A stretch of DNA of 64,000 nt, taken from assembly GCF_050948215.1 (NCBI RefSeq), contig NW_027488935.1:1-64000 (forward strand), in the 5' to 3' direction. The notes beneath the pieces were generated by a model. It was not told where the DNA came from and made no database searches. It saw only the letters and a list, made by a program, of their open reading frames with translations. The translations under genes and the position numbers were made by a program. Each line of letters starts with the position of its first letter. Position 1 is the stretch's first letter. Positions 42,438-57,985 of the stretch are shown here, in pieces. Origin of the DNA: Halictus rubicundus (lineage: Eukaryota > Arthropoda > Insecta > Hymenoptera > Halictidae).

Positions 42438-42880
42438 CTCTATAATATCGTACACTCTAGCCTATAATATCATCTATCCGTTCCTATTCTCTATCCTATA
42501 CTATCCTCTATAATATCGTACACTCTATCCTATAATATCATCTATCCGTTCCTATTCTCTATCCTATCAAATCCCCTATCCTATCCTCTATCCTATCCTA
42601 TCCTATATCCTATCCTATCCTATCCTCAATCCTATCCTATCTTCTATACTATCCTATCCTCTATCCTATCAAATCCCCTATCCTATCCTCTATCGTATCC
42701 TATCCTCTATCCTATCCTCAATCCTATCCTATCCTCTATAATATCGTACACTCTAGCCTATAATATCATCTATCCGTTCCTATTCTCTATCCTATACTAT
42801 CCTCTATAATATCGTACACTCTATCCTATAATATCATCTATCCGTTCCTATTCTCTATCCTATCAAATCCCCTATCAAAT
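42438..42880 (+). repeat. GTACACTC block pairs
   Basis: Counterpart of 34,273-34,710 within the second 8.17-kb copy. Confidence 0.88.
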
Positions 42881-44939
42881 CCCCTATCCTATCCTCTATC
42901 CTATCCTATCCTCTATCCTATCCTATCCTCTATCCTATCCTATCCTCTATCCTATCATATCCTCTATCCTATCCTATCCTCTATCCTATCCTATCCTCTA
43001 TACTATCATATCCTCTATCCTATAATATCCTCTAACTATCCTATCATCTATCCAATCCTCTACCCTATCCTATCCTCTATCCTATCCTATCCTATATCCT
43101 GTCCTATCCTCTATCCTATCCTCTATCCTATCCTCTATCCTATCCTCTATCCTATCCTATCTTCTATGCTATGCTATCCTCTATCCTATCAAATCCCCTA
43201 TCCTATCCTCTATCCTATCCTATCCTCTATCCTATCCTATCGTCTATCCTATCCTCTGTCCTACCCTATCCTCTATCCTATCATATCCTCTATCCTATCC
43301 TATCTTCTATCCTATCCTATCCTCTATCCTATCAAATCCCCTATCCTATCCTCTATCCTATCCTATCCTGTATCCTATCCAATCGTCTATCATCTATCCT
43401 CAATCCTATCCATTCGTGTATCCTATCCAATCCTCTATACTATCCTATCCTCTATCCAATCCTCTATACTATCCTATCCTATCCTCTATCCAATCCTCTA
43501 TACTATCCTATCCTCTATCCTATCCTATCCTCTATCCTATCCTATCCTCTATCCTATTCTATCCTCTATCCTATCCTATCCTCTATCCTATCCTATCCTC
43601 TATCCTATCCTATCCTCTATCCTGTCCTATCCTCTATCCTATCCTATCCTCTATCCTATCCTATCCTCTATCCTATCCTATCCTCTATAATATCCTATCC
43701 TCTATGCTATCCTATCCTCTATCCTATCCTATCCTCTATCCTATCCTATCCTCTATCCTATCCTATCCTCTATCCTATCCTATCCTCTATCCTATCCTCT
43801 ATCCTATCCTCTATCCTATCCTATCCTCTATCCTATCCTATCCTCTATCCTATCCTATCCTCTAGCCTCTCCTATCCTCTATCCTATCAAATCCCCTATC
43901 CTATCCTCTATCCTATCCTATCCTCTATCCTATCCTATCCTCTATCCTATCCTATCCTCTATCATATCCTATCCTCTATCCTATCCTATCCTCTATCCTA
44001 TCCTATCCTCTATCCTATCCTATCCTCTATCCTATCCTATCCTCTATCCTATCCTATCCTCTATCCTATCCTATCCTCTATACTATCATATCCTCTATCC
44101 TATAATATCCTCTAACTATCCTATCATCTATCCAATCCTCTATCCTATCCTATCCTCTATCCTATCCTATCCTATATCCTGTCCTATCCTCTATCCTATC
44201 CTCTATCCTATCCTCTATCCTATCCTCTATCCTATCCTCTATCCTATCCTATCTTCTATGCTATGCTATCCTCTATCCTATCAAATCCCCTATCCTATCC
44301 TCTATCCTATCCTATCCTCTATCCTATCCTATCGTCTATCCTATCCTCTGTCCTACCCTATCCTCTATCCTATCATATCCTCTATCCTATCCTATCTTCT
44401 ATCCTATCCTATCCTCTATCCTGTCAAATCCCCTATCCTATCCTCTATCCTATCCTATCCTGTATCCTATCCAATCCTCTATCATCTATCCTCAATCCTA
44501 TCCATTCGTGTATCCTATCCAATCCTCTATACTATCCTATCCTCTATCCAATCCTCTATACTATCCTATCCTCTATCCTATCCTATCCTCTATCCTATCC
44601 TATCCTCTATCCTATTCTATCCTCTATCCTATCCTATCCTCTATCCTATCCTATCCTCTATCCTATCCTATCCTCTATCCTATCCTATCCTCTATCCTAT
44701 CCTATCCTCTATCCTATCCTATCCTCTATCCTATCCTATCCTCTATCCTATCCTATCCGCTATCCTATCCTATCCTCTATCCTATCCTATCCTCTATCCT
44801 ATCCTATCCTCTATCCTATCATATCCTCTATCCTATCCTATCCTCTATCCTATCCTATCCTCTATCCTATCCTATCCTCTATCCTATCCTATCCTATCCT
44901 CTATCCTATCCTCTATCCTATCCTCAATCCTATCCTATC

Positions 44940-45380
44940 CTCTATAATATCGTACACTCTAGCCTATAATATCATCTATCCGTTCCTATTCTCTATCCTA
45001 TACTATCCTCTATAATATCGTACACTCTATCCTATAATATCATCTATCCGTTCCTATTCTCTATCCTATCAAATCCCCTATCCTATCCTCTATCCTATCC
45101 TATCCTATATCCTATCCTATCCTATCCTCAATCCTATCCTATCTTCTATACTATCCTATCCTCTATCCTATCAAATCCCCTATCCTATCCTCTATCGTAT
45201 CCTATCCTCTATCCTATCCTCAATCCTATCCTATCCTCTATAATATCGTACACTCTAGCCTATAATATCATCTATCCGTTCCTATTCTCTATCCTATACT
45301 ATCCTCTATAATATCGTACACTCTATCCTATAATATCATCTATCCGTTCCTATTCTCTATCCTATCAAATCCCCTATCAA
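44940..45380 (+). repeat. GTACACTC block pairs
   Basis: Counterpart of 36,774-37,215 within the second 8.17-kb copy. Confidence 0.88.
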
Positions 45381-48256
45381 ATCCCCTATCCTATCCTCTA
45401 TCCTATCCTATCCTCTATCCTATCCTATCCTCTATCCTATCCTATCCTCTATCCTATCCTATCCTCTATCCTATCCTATCCTCTATCCTATCCTATCGTC
45501 TATCCTATCCTCTGTCCTACCCTATCCTCTATCCTATCATATCCTCTATCCTATCCTATCTTCTATCCTATCCTATCCTCTATCCTACCAAATCCCCTAT
45601 CCTATCCTCTATCCTATCCTATCCTGTATCCTATCCAATCCTCTATCATCTATCCTCAATCCTATCCATTCGTGTATCCTATCCAATCCTCTATACTATC
45701 CTATCCTCTATCCAATCCTCTATACTATCCTATCCTCTATCCTATCCTATCCTCTATCCTATTCTATCCTCTATCCTATCCTATCCTCTATCCTATCCTA
45801 TCCTCTATCCTATCCTATCCTCTATCCTATCCTATCCTCTATCCTATCCTATCCTCTATCCTATCCTATCCTCTATCCTATCCTATCCTCTATCCTATCC
45901 TATCCTCTATCCTATCCTATCCTCTATCCTATCCTATCCTCTAACCTATCCTATCCTCTATCCTATCTTATCCTCTATCCTGTCATATCCTCTATCCTAT
46001 AATATCCTCTAACTATCCTATCATCTATCCAATCCTCTATCCTATCCTATCCTCTATCCTATCCTATCCTCTATCCTATCCTATCCTCTATCCTATCCTA
46101 TCCTCTATCCTATCCTATCCTCTATCCTATCCTATCCTCTATCCTATCCTATCCTCTATCCTATCCTATCCTCTATCCTATCCTATCCTCTATACTATCA
46201 TATCCTCTATCCTATAATATCCTCTAACTATCCTATCATCTATCCAATCCTCTATCCTATCCTATCCTCTATCCTATCCTATCCTATATCCTGTCCTATC
46301 CTCTATCCTATCCTCTATCCTATCCTCTATCCTATCCTCTATCCTATCCTCTATCCTATCCTATCTTCTATGCTATGCTATCCTCTATCCTATCAAATCC
46401 CCTATCCTATCCTCTATCCTATCCTATCCTCTATCCTATCCTATCGTCTATCCTATCCTCTGTCCTACCCTATCCTCTATCCTATCATATCCTCTATCCT
46501 ATCCTATCTTCTATCCTATCCTATCCTCTATCCTATCAAATCCCCTATCCTATCCTCTATCCTATCCTATCCTGTATCCTATCCAATCCTCTATCATCTA
46601 TCCTCAATCCTATCCATTCGTGTATCCTATCCAATCCTCTATACTATCCTATCCTCTATCCAATCCTCTATACTATCCTATCCTCTATCCTATCCTATCC
46701 TCTATCCTATCCTATCCTCTATCGTATTCTATCCTCTATCCTATCCTATCCTCTATCCTATCCTATCCTCTATCCTATCCTATCCTCTATCCTATCCTAT
46801 CCTCTATCCTATCCTATCCTCTATCCTATCCTATCCTCTATCCTATCCTATCCTCTATCCTATCCTATCCTCTATCCTATCCTATCCTCTATCCTATCCT
46901 ATCCTCTATCCTATCCTATCCTCTATCCTATCCTATCCTCTATCCTATCCTATCCTCTAACCTATCCTATCCTCTATCCTATCTTATCCTCTATCCTGTC
47001 ATATCCTCTATCCTATAATATCCTCTAACTATCCTATCATCTATCCAATCCTCTATCCTATCCTATCCTCTATCCTATCCTATCCTCTATCCTATCCTAT
47101 CCTCTATCCTATCCTATCCTCTATCCTATCCTCTATCCTATCCTCTATCCTAGCCTATCCTCTATCCTCTATCGTATCCAATCCTCTATCCTATCCTATC
47201 CTCTATCGTATTCTATCCTCTATCCTATCCTATCCTCTATCCTATCCTATCCTCTATCCTATCCTATCCTCTATCCTATCCTATCCTCTATCCTATCCTA
47301 TCCTCTATCCTATCCTATCCTCTATCCTATCCTATCCTCTATCCTATCCTATCCTCTATCCTATCCTATCCTCTATCCTATCCTATCCTCTATCCTATCC
47401 TATCCTCTATCCTATCCTATCCTCTATCCTATCCTATCCTCTATCCTATCCTATCCTCTATCCTATCCTATCCTCTATCCTATCCTATCCTCTATCCTAT
47501 CCTATCCTCTATCCTATCCTATCCTCTATCCTATCCTCTATCCTATCCTATCCTCTATCCTATCCTATCCTCTATCCTATCCTATCCTCTATCCTATCCT
47601 ATCCTCTAGCCTCTCCTATCCTCTATCCTATCAAATCCCCTATCCTATCCTCTATCCTATCCTATCCTCTATCCTATCCTATCCTCTATCCTATCCTATC
47701 CTCTATCATATCCTATCCTCTATCCTATCCTATCCTCTATCCTATCCTATCCTCTATCCTATCCTATTCTCTATCCTATCCTCTATCCTATCCTATCCTC
47801 TATCCTATCCTATCTTCTATCCGATCCTATCCTTTATCCTATCCTATCCTCTATCCTATCCTATCCTCTATCCTATCCTATCCTCTAGCCTATCCTATCC
47901 TTTATCCTATCAAATCCCCTATCCTATCCTCTATCCTATCCTATCCTCTATCCTATCCTATCCTCTATCCTATCCTATCCTCTAACCTATCCTATCCTCT
48001 ATCCTATCTTATCCTCTATCCTGTCATATCCTCTATCCTATAATATCCTCTAACTATCCTATCATCTATCCAATCCTCTATCCTATCCTATCCTCTATCC
48101 TATCCTATCCTCTATCCTATCCTATCCTCTATCCTATCCTATCCTCTATCCTATCCTCTATCCTATCCTCTATCCTAGCCTATCCTCTATCCTCTATCGT
48201 ATCCAATCCTCTATCCTATTCTATCCTCTATCCTATCCTCTATCCTATCCTATCCT

Positions 48257-48313
48257 CTATAATATCGTACACTCTATCCTATAATATCATCTATCCGTTC
48301 CTATTCTCTATCC
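48257..48313 (+). repeat. Solitary GTACACTC sub-copy (TCTATCC type)
   Basis: Only the TCTATCC sub-copy is present, without its TCTAGCC partner. Similar solitary sub-copies lie at about 50,152-50,210, 50,650-50,710, 54,959-55,018 and 55,462-55,515. They are confined to the 48-56 kb part of the array, so this part of the satellite has a different block organisation. Confidence 0.85.
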
Positions 48314-48419
48314 TATCCTTTATCCTATTCTCTATCCTATCCTCTATCCTATCCTCTATCCTATCCTATCCTCTATCCTATCCTATCGTCTATCCTATCC
48401 TCTGTCCTACCCTATCCTC

Positions 48420-51400
48420 TATCCTATCCTATCCTCTATCCTATCCTCTATCCTGTCCTATCCTTTATCCTATCCTATCATCTATCCGATCCTATCCTCT
48501 ATCCTATCCTATTCTCTATCCTATCCTATCCTCTATCCTATCCTATCCTCTATCCTATCCTATCCTCTATCCTATCCTATCCTCTATCCTATCCTATCCT
48601 CTATCCTATCCTATCCTCTATCCTATCCTATCCTCTATCCTATCCTATCCTCTATCCTATCCTATCCTCTATCCTATCCTATCCTCTATCCTATCCTATC
48701 CTCTATCCTATCCTATCCTCTATCCTATCCTATCCTCTATCCTATCCTATCCTCTATCCTATCCTATCCTCTATCCTATCCTCTATCCTATCCTCTATCC
48801 TATCCTATCCTCTATCCTATCCTATCCTCTATCCTATCCTATCCTCTATCCTATCCTATCCTCTAGCCTCTCCTATCCTCTATCCTATCAAATCCCCTAT
48901 CCTATCCTCTATCCTATCCTATCTTCTATCCTATGCTATCCTCTATCCTATCAAATCCCCTATCCTATCCTCTATCCTATCCTATCCTCTATCCTATCCT
49001 ATCGTCTATCCTATCCTCTATCCTACCCTATCCTCTATCCTATCGTATCCTCTATCCTATCCTATCTTCTATCCTATCCTATCCTCTATCCTATCAAATC
49101 CCCTATCCTATCCTCTAACCTATCCTATCCTGTATCCTATCCAATCCTCTATCCTATCCTATCCTCTATCCTATCCTATCCTCTATCCTATCCTATCCTC
49201 TATCCTATCCTATCCTCTATCCTATCCTATCCTCTATCCTATCCTATCCTCTATCCTATCCTATCCTCTATCCTATCCTATCCTCTATCCTATCCTATCC
49301 TCTATCCTATCCTATATCCTATCCTATCCTCTATCCTATCCTATCCTCTATCCTATCAAATCCCCTATCCTATCCTCTATCCTATCCTATCCTGTATCCT
49401 ATCCTATCCTCTATCCTATCCTATCCTCTATCCTATCCTATCCTGTATCCTATCCTATCCTCTATCCTATCCTATCCTCTATCCTATCCTATCTTCTATC
49501 CTATCCTATCCTCTATCCTATCAAATCCCCTATCCTATCCTCTATCCTATCCTATCCTGTATCCTATCCAATCCTCTATCCTATCCTATCCTCTATCCTA
49601 TCCTATCCTCTATCCTATCCTATCCTCTATCCCATCCTATCGTCTATCCTATCCTATCCTCTATCGTATCCTATCGTCTGTCCTATCCTCTATCCTATCC
49701 TATCCTCTATCCTATCCTATCCTCTATCCTATCCTATCCTCAATCCTATCCTATCCCCTATCCTATCCTATCATCTATCCTATCCTATCCTATCGTCTAT
49801 CCTATCCTATCCTCTATCCTATCCTACCGTCTATCCTATCCTCTATCCTATCCTCTATCCTATCCTATCCTCTATCCCATCCTATCCTCTATCCTATCAT
49901 ATCTTCTATACTATCCTATCCTCTATCCTATCAAATCCCCTATCCTATCCTCTATCCTATCCTATCCTCTATCCTATCCTATCCTCTATCCTATCCTCTA
50001 TCCTATCCTATCATCTATCCTGTTCTATCCTCTATCTAATCCTATCCTCAATCCTATCCTTTCCTGTATCCTATCCTATCCTCTATCCTCTATCGTATCC
50101 AATCCTCTATCCTATTCTATCCTCTATCCTATCCTCTATCCTATCCTATCCTCTATAATATCGTACACTCTATCCTATAATATCATCTATCCGTTCCTAT
50201 TCTCTATCCTATCCTCTATCCTATTCTCTATCCTATCCTCTATCCTATCCTCTATCCTATCCTATTCTATCCTCTATCCTATCAAATCCCCTATCCTATC
50301 CTCTATCCTATACTATCCTCTATCCTATCCTATCCTCTATCCTATCCTATCCTCTATCCTATCCTATCGTATATCCTATCCTCTGTCCTACCCTATCCTC
50401 TATCCTATCCTATCCTCTATCCTATCCTATCTTCTATCCTATCCTATCCTCTATCCTATCAAATCCCCTATCCTATCCTCTATCCTATCCTATCCTGTAT
50501 CCTATCCAATCCTCTATCATCTATCCTCAATCCTATCCATTCGTGTATCCTATCCAATCCTCTATACTATCCTATCCTCTATCCTATCAAATCCCCGATC
50601 CTATCCTCTATCCTATCCTATCCTCTATCCTATCCTCTATCCTATCCTATCCTCTATAATATCGTACACTCTATCCTATAATATCATCTATCCGTTCCTA
50701 TTTTCTATCCTATCCTCTACCCTATTCTCTATCCTATTCTCTAACCTATCCTCTATCCTATCCTATCTTCTATCCTATCCTATCCTCTATCCTATCAAAT
50801 CTCCTATAATATCCTCTATCCTAACATATCCTCAATCCTATCCTTTCCTGTATCCTATCCAATCCTCTATCATATCCTATCCTCTATCCTATCCTATCCT
50901 ATCCTCTATCCTATCCTATCCTCTATCCTATCCTATCCTATCCTCTATCCTATCCTATCCTCTATCCTATCCTATCCTCTATCCTATCCTCTATCCTATC
51001 CTATCCTCTATCCGATCCTATCCTTTATCCTATGCTATCCTCTATCCTATCCTATCCTCTATCCTATCCTCTATCCTATCCTATCCTCTATCCTATCCTA
51101 TCCTCTATCCTATCCTATCCCCTATAATATCGTACACTCTAGCCTATAATATCATCTATCCGTTCCTATTCTCTATCCTATACTATCCTCTATAATATCG
51201 TACACTCTATCCTATAATATCATCTATCCGTTCCTATTTTCTATCCTATCCTCTATCCTATTCTCTATCCTATCCTCTAACCTATCCTCTATCCTATCCT
51301 ATCTTCTATCCTATCCTATCCTCTATCCTATCAAATCTCCTATAATATCCTCTATCCTAACATATCCTCAATCCTATCCTTTCCTGTATCCTATCCAATC

Positions 51401-53165
51401 CTCTATCATATCCTATCCTCTATCCTATCCTATCCTATCCTCTATCCTATCCTATCCTCTATCCTATCCTATCCTATCCTCTATCCGATCCTATCCTCTA
51501 TCCTATCCTATCCTCTATCCTATCCTCTATCCTATCCTATCCTCTATCGTATCCTATCCTCTATCCGATCCTATCCTTTATCCTATGCTATCCTCTATCC
51601 TATCCTATCCTCTATCCTATCCTCTATCCTATCCTATCCTCTATCCTATCCTCTATCCTATCCTATCCTCTATCCTATCCTATCCTCTATCCGATCCTAT
51701 CCTTTATCCTATCCTATCCTCTATCCTATCCTATCCTCTATCCTATCCTATCTTCTATCCTATCCTATCCTCTATCCTATCAAATCTCCTATAATATCCT
51801 CTATCCTAACATATCCTCAATCCTATCCTTTCCTGTATCCTATCCAATCCTCTATCATATCCTGTCCTCTATCCTATCCTATCCTATCCTCTATCCTATC
51901 CTATCCTCTATCCTATCCTATCCTCTATCCTATCCTATCCTCTATCCTATCCTATCCTCTATCCTATCCTCCATCCTATCCTATCCTCTATCCTATCCTA
52001 TCCTCTATCCGATCCTATCCTTTATCCTATCCTATCCTCTATCCTATCCTATCCTCTATCCTATCCTATCCTCTAGCCTATCCTATCCTTTATCCTATCA
52101 AATCCCCTATCCTATCCTCTATCCTATCCTATCCTCTATCCTATCCTATCTTCTATCCTATCCTATCCTCTATCCTATCCTATCCTCTATCCTATCCTAT
52201 CCTCTATACTATCATATCCTCTATCCTATAATATCCTCTAACTATCCTATCATCTATCCAATCCTCTATCCTATCCTATCCTATCCTCTATCCTATCCTA
52301 TCCTACATCCTGTCCTATCCTCTATCCTATACTCTATCCTATCTTCTATCCTATCCTCTATCCTATCCTATCTTCTATCCTATGCTATCCTCTATCCTAT
52401 CAAATCCCCTATCCTATCAAATCCCCTATCCTATCCTCTATCCTATCCTATCCTCTATCCTATCCTATCGTCTATCCTATCCTCTGTCCTACCCTATCCT
52501 CTATCCTATCATATCCTCTATCCTATCCTATCTTCTATCCTATCCTATCCTCTATCCTATCAAATCCCCTATCCTATCCTATCCTCTATCCTATCCTATC
52601 CTGTATCCTATCCAATCCTCTATCATCTATCCTCAATCCTATCCATTCGTGTATCCTATCCAATCCTCTATACTATCCTATCCTCTATCCAATCCTCTAT
52701 ACTATCCTGTCCTCTATCCTATCCTATCGTCTATCCTATCCTCTATCCTATCCTATCCTCTATCCTATCCTATCGTCTATCCTATCCTCTATCCTACCCT
52801 ATCCTCTATCCTATCCTATCCTCTATCCTATCCTATCTTCTATCCTATCCTATCCTCTATCCCATCCTATCGTCTATCCTATCCTATCCTATCCTCTATC
52901 CTATACTATCCTCTATCCTATCCTATCCTCTATCCTATCCTATCCTATCCTCTATCCTATCCTATCCTCTATCCTATCCTATCCTCTATCCTATCCTATC
53001 CTCTATCCTATCCTATCCTCTATCCTATCCTATCCTCTATCCTATCCTATCCTCTATCCTATCCTATCCTCTATCCTATCCTATCCTCTATCCTATCCTA
53101 TCCTCTATCCTATCCTATCCTCTATCCTATCCTATCCTATCGTCTATCCTATCCTATCCTCTATC
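48420..53165 (+). repeat. 4.8-kb higher-order repeat, copy 1
   Basis: Variant order matches the next block. Offsets to copy 2 rise in monomer steps: 4,742 at CATCTATCCG (48,479), 4,776 at 48,933, 4,810 at about 50,151, and 4,827 from 51,585 to 52,382. Every change is 17 or 34 bp. Confidence 0.87.
51122..51245 (+). repeat. GTACACTC block pair, first copy of the 4.8-kb duplication
   Basis: Full pair (TCTAGCC then TCTATCC) followed by TATTTTCTATCC, a T-run variant specific to this part of the array. The counterpart is at 55,947-56,070. Confidence 0.87.
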
Positions 53166-56100
53166 CTATCCTATCCTCTATCCTATCCTCTATCCTGTCC
53201 TATCCTTTATCCTATCCTATCATCTATCCGATCCTATCCTCTATCCTATCCTATTCTCTATCCTATCCTATCCTCTATCCTATCCTATCCTCTATCCTAT
53301 CCTATCCTCTATCCTATCCTATCCTCTATCCTATCCTATCCTCTATCCTATCCTATCCTCTATCCTATCCTATCCTCTATCCTATCCTATCCTCTATCCT
53401 ATCCTATCCTCTATCCTATCCTATCCTCTATCCTATCCTATCCTCTATCCTATCCTATCCTCTATCCTATCCTATCCTCTATCCTATCCTATCCTCTATC
53501 CTATCCTATCCTCTATCCTATCCTATCCTCTATCCTATCCTATCCTCTATCCTATCCTCTATCCTATCCTCTATCCTATCCTATCCTCTATCCTATCCTA
53601 TCCTCTATCCTATCCTATCCTCTATCCTATCCTATCCTCTAGCCTCTCCTATCCTCTATCCTATCAAATCCCCTATCCTATCCTCTATCCTATCCTATCT
53701 TCTATCCTATGCTATCCTCTATCCTATCAAATCCCCTATCCTATCCTCTATCCTATCCTATCCTCTATCCTATCCTATCGTCTATCCTATCCTCTATCCT
53801 ACCCTATCCTCTATCCTATCGTATCCTCTATCCTATCCTATCTTCTATCCTATCCTATCCTCTATCCTATCAAATCCCCTATCCTATCCTCTAACCTATC
53901 CTATCCTGTATCCTATCCAATCCTCTATCCTATCCTATCCTCTATCCTATCCTATCCTCTATCCTATCCTATCCTCTATCCTATCCTATCCTCTATCCTA
54001 TCCTATCCTCTATCCTATCCTATCCTCTATCCTATCCTATCCTCTATCCTATCCTATCCTCTATCCTATCCTATCCTCTATCCTATCCTATCCTCTATCC
54101 TATCCTATCCTCTATCCTATCCTATATCCTATCCTATCCTCTATCCTATCCTATCCTCTATCCTATCAAATCCCCTATCCTATCCTCTATCCTATCCTAT
54201 CCTGTATCCTATCCTATCCTCTATCCTATCCTATCCTCTATCCTATCCTATCCTGTATCCTATCCTATCCTCTATCCTATCCTATCCTCTATCCTATCCT
54301 ATCTTCTATCCTATCCTATCCTCTATCCTATCAAATCCCCTATCCTATCCTCTATCCTATCCTATCCTGTATCCTATCCAATCCTCTATCCTATCCTATC
54401 CTCTATCCTATCCTATCCTCTATCCTATCCTATCCTCTATCCCATCCTATCGTCTATCCTATCCTATCCTCTATCGTATCCTATCGTCTGTCCTATCCTC
54501 TATCCTATCCTATCCTCTATCCTATCCTATCCTCTATCCTATCCTATCCTCAATCCTATCCTATCCCCTATCCTATCCTATCATCTATCCTATCCTATCC
54601 TATCGTCTATCCTATCCTATCCTCTATCCTATCCTACCGTCTATCCTATCCTCTATCCTATCCTCTATCCTATCCTATCCTCTATCCCATCCTATCCTCT
54701 ATCCTATCATATCTTCTATACTATCCTATCCTCTATCCTATCAAATCCCCTATCCTATCCTCTATCCTATCCTATCCTCTATCCTATCCTATCCTCTATC
54801 CTATCCTCTATCCTATCCTATCATCTATCCTGTTCTATCCTCTATCTAATCCTATCCTCAATCCTATCCTTTCCTGTATCCTATCCTATCCTCTATCCTC
54901 TATCGTATCCAATCCTCTATCCTATTCTATCCTCTATCCTATCCTCTATCCTATCCTATCCTCTATAATATCGTACACTCTATCCTATAATATCATCTAT
55001 CCGTTCCTATTCTCTATCCTATCCTCTATCCTATTCTCTATCCTATCCTCTATCCTATCCTCTATCCTATCCTATTCTATCCTCTATCCTATCAAATCCC
55101 CTATCCTATCCTCTATCCTATCCTATCCTCTATCCTATCCTATCCTCTATCCTATCCTATCCTCTATCCTATCCTATCGTATATCCTATCCTCTGTCCTA
55201 CCCTATCCTCTATCCTATCCTATCCTCTATCCTATCCTATCTTCTATCCTATCCTATCCTCTATCCTATCAAATCCCCTATCCTATCCTCTATCCTATCC
55301 TATCCTGTATCCTATCCAATCCTCTATCATCTATCCTCAATCCTATCCATTCGTGTATCCTATCCAATCCTCTATACTATCCTATCCTCTATCCTATCAA
55401 ATCCCCGATCCTATCCTCTATCCTATCCTATCCTCTATCCTATCCTCTATCCTATCCTATCCTCTATAATATCGTACACTCTATCCTATAATATCATCTA
55501 TCCGTTCCTATTTTCTATCCTATCCTCTACCCTATTCTCTATCCTATTCTCTAACCTATCCTCTATCCTATCCTATCTTCTATCCTATCCTATCCTCTAT
55601 CCTATCAAATCTCCTATAATATCCTCTATCCTAACATATCCTCAATCCTATCCTTTCCTGTATCCTATCCAATCCTCTATCATATCCTATCCTCTATCCT
55701 ATCCTATCCTATCCTCTATCCTATCCTATCCTCTATCCTATCCTATCCTATCCTCTATCCTATCCTATCCTCTATCCTATCCTATCCTCTATCCTATCCT
55801 ATCCTCTATCCTATCCTCTATCCTATCCTATCCTCTATCCGATCCTATCCTTTATCCTATGCTATCCTCTATCCTATCCTATCCTCTATCCTATCCTCTA
55901 TCCTATCCTATCCTCTATCCTATCCTATCCTCTATCCTATCCTATCCCCTATAATATCGTACACTCTAGCCTATAATATCATCTATCCGTTCCTATTCTC
56001 TATCCTATACTATCCTCTATAATATCGTACACTCTATCCTATAATATCATCTATCCGTTCCTATTTTCTATCCTATCCTCTATCCTATTCTCTATCCTAT

Positions 56101-57985
56101 CCTCTAACCTATCCTCTATCCTATCCTATCTTCTATCCTATCCTATCCTCTATCCTATCAAATCTCCTATAATATCCTCTATCCTAACATATCCTCAATC
56201 CTATCCTTTCCTGTATCCTATCCAATCCTCTATCATATCCTATCCTCTATCCTATCCTATCCTATCCTCTATCCTATCCTATCCTCTATCCTATCCTATC
56301 CTATCCTCTATCCGATCCTATCCTCTATCCTATCCTATCCTCTATCCTATCCTCTATCCTATCCTATCCTCTATCGTATCCTATCCTCTATCCGATCCTA
56401 TCCTTTATCCTATGCTATCCTCTATCCTATCCTATCCTCTATCCTATCCTCTATCCTATCCTATCCTCTATCCTATCCTCTATCCTATCCTATCCTCTAT
56501 CCTATCCTATCCTCTATCCGATCCTATCCTTTATCCTATCCTATCCTCTATCCTATCCTATCCTCTATCCTATCCTATCTTCTATCCTATCCTATCCTCT
56601 ATCCTATCAAATCTCCTATAATATCCTCTATCCTAACATATCCTCAATCCTATCCTTTCCTGTATCCTATCCAATCCTCTATCATATCCTGTCCTCTATC
56701 CTATCCTATCCTATCCTCTATCCTATCCTATCCTCTATCCTATCCTATCCTCTATCCTATCCTATCCTCTATCCTATCCTATCCTCTATCCTATCCTCCA
56801 TCCTATCCTATCCTCTATCCTATCCTATCCTCTATCCGATCCTATCCTTTATCCTATCCTATCCTCTATCCTATCCTATCCTCTATCCTATCCTATCCTC
56901 TAGCCTATCCTATCCTTTATCCTATCAAATCCCCTATCCTATCCTCTATCCTATCCTATCCTCTATCCTATCCTATCTTCTATCCTATCCTATCCTCTAT
57001 CCTATCCTATCCTCTATCCTATCCTATCCTCTATACTATCATATCCTCTATCCTATAATATCCTCTAACTATCCTATCATCTATCCAATCCTCTATCCTA
57101 TCCTATCCTATCCTCTATCCTATCCTATCCTACATCCTGTCCTATCCTCTATCCTATACTCTATCCTATCTTCTATCCTATCCTCTATCCTATCCTATCT
57201 TCTATCCTATGCTATCCTCTATCCTATCAAATCCCCTATCCTATCAAATCCCCTATCCTATCCTCTATCCTATCCTATCCTCTATCCTATCCTATCGTCT
57301 ATCCTATCCTCTGTCCTACCCTATCCTCTATCCTATCATATCCTCTATCCTATCCTATCTTCTATCCTATCCTATCCTCTATCCTATCAAATCCCCTATC
57401 CTATCCTATCCTCTATCCTATCCTATCCTGTATCCTATCCAATCCTCTATCATCTATCCTCAATCCTATCCATTCGTGTATCCTATCCAATCCTCTATAC
57501 TATCCTATCCTCTATCCAATCCTCTATACTATCCTGTCCTCTATCCTATCCTATCGTCTATCCTATCCTCTATCCTATCCTATCCTCTATCCTATCCTAT
57601 CGTCTATCCTATCCTCTATCCTACCCTATCCTCTATCCTATCCTATCCTCTATCCTATCCTATCTTCTATCCTATCCTATCCTCTATCCCATCCTATCGT
57701 CTATCCTATCCTATCCTATCCTCTATCCTATACTATCCTCTATCCTATCCTATCCTCTATCCTATCCTATCCTATCCTCTATCCTATCCTATCCTCTATC
57801 CTATCCTATCCTCTATCCTATCCTATCCTCTATCCTATCCTATCCTCTATCCTATCCTATCCTCTATCCTATCCTATCCTCTATCCTATCCTATCCTCTA
57901 TCCTATCCTATCCTCTATCCTATCCTATCCTCTATCCTATCCTATCCTATCGTCTATCCTATCCTATCCTCTATCCTATCCTATC
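53166..57985 (+). repeat. 4.8-kb higher-order repeat, copy 2
   Basis: Tandem partner of the preceding block, five monomers longer in total by the end. The two copies stop matching at a TATCGTC monomer near 57,985, where copy 1 continues into its own duplicate. Confidence 0.87.
55947..56070 (+). repeat. GTACACTC block pair, second copy of the 4.8-kb duplication
   Basis: Same pair and same TATTTTCTATCC variant as 51,122-51,245, within the 4.8-kb duplicate. Confidence 0.87.

Larger units (their letters stand above)
39771..47370 (+). repeat. 8.17-kb higher-order repeat, copy 2
   Basis: Tandem partner of the preceding block. It is longer by two monomers (34 bp) between 40,582 and 40,709, longer by one monomer between 45,247 and 46,370, and shorter by about 585 bp near 46.9 kb, after which the offset is 7,596-7,597 (TAGCCTATCC at 39,555 pairs with 47,151). 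Confidence 0.85.
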
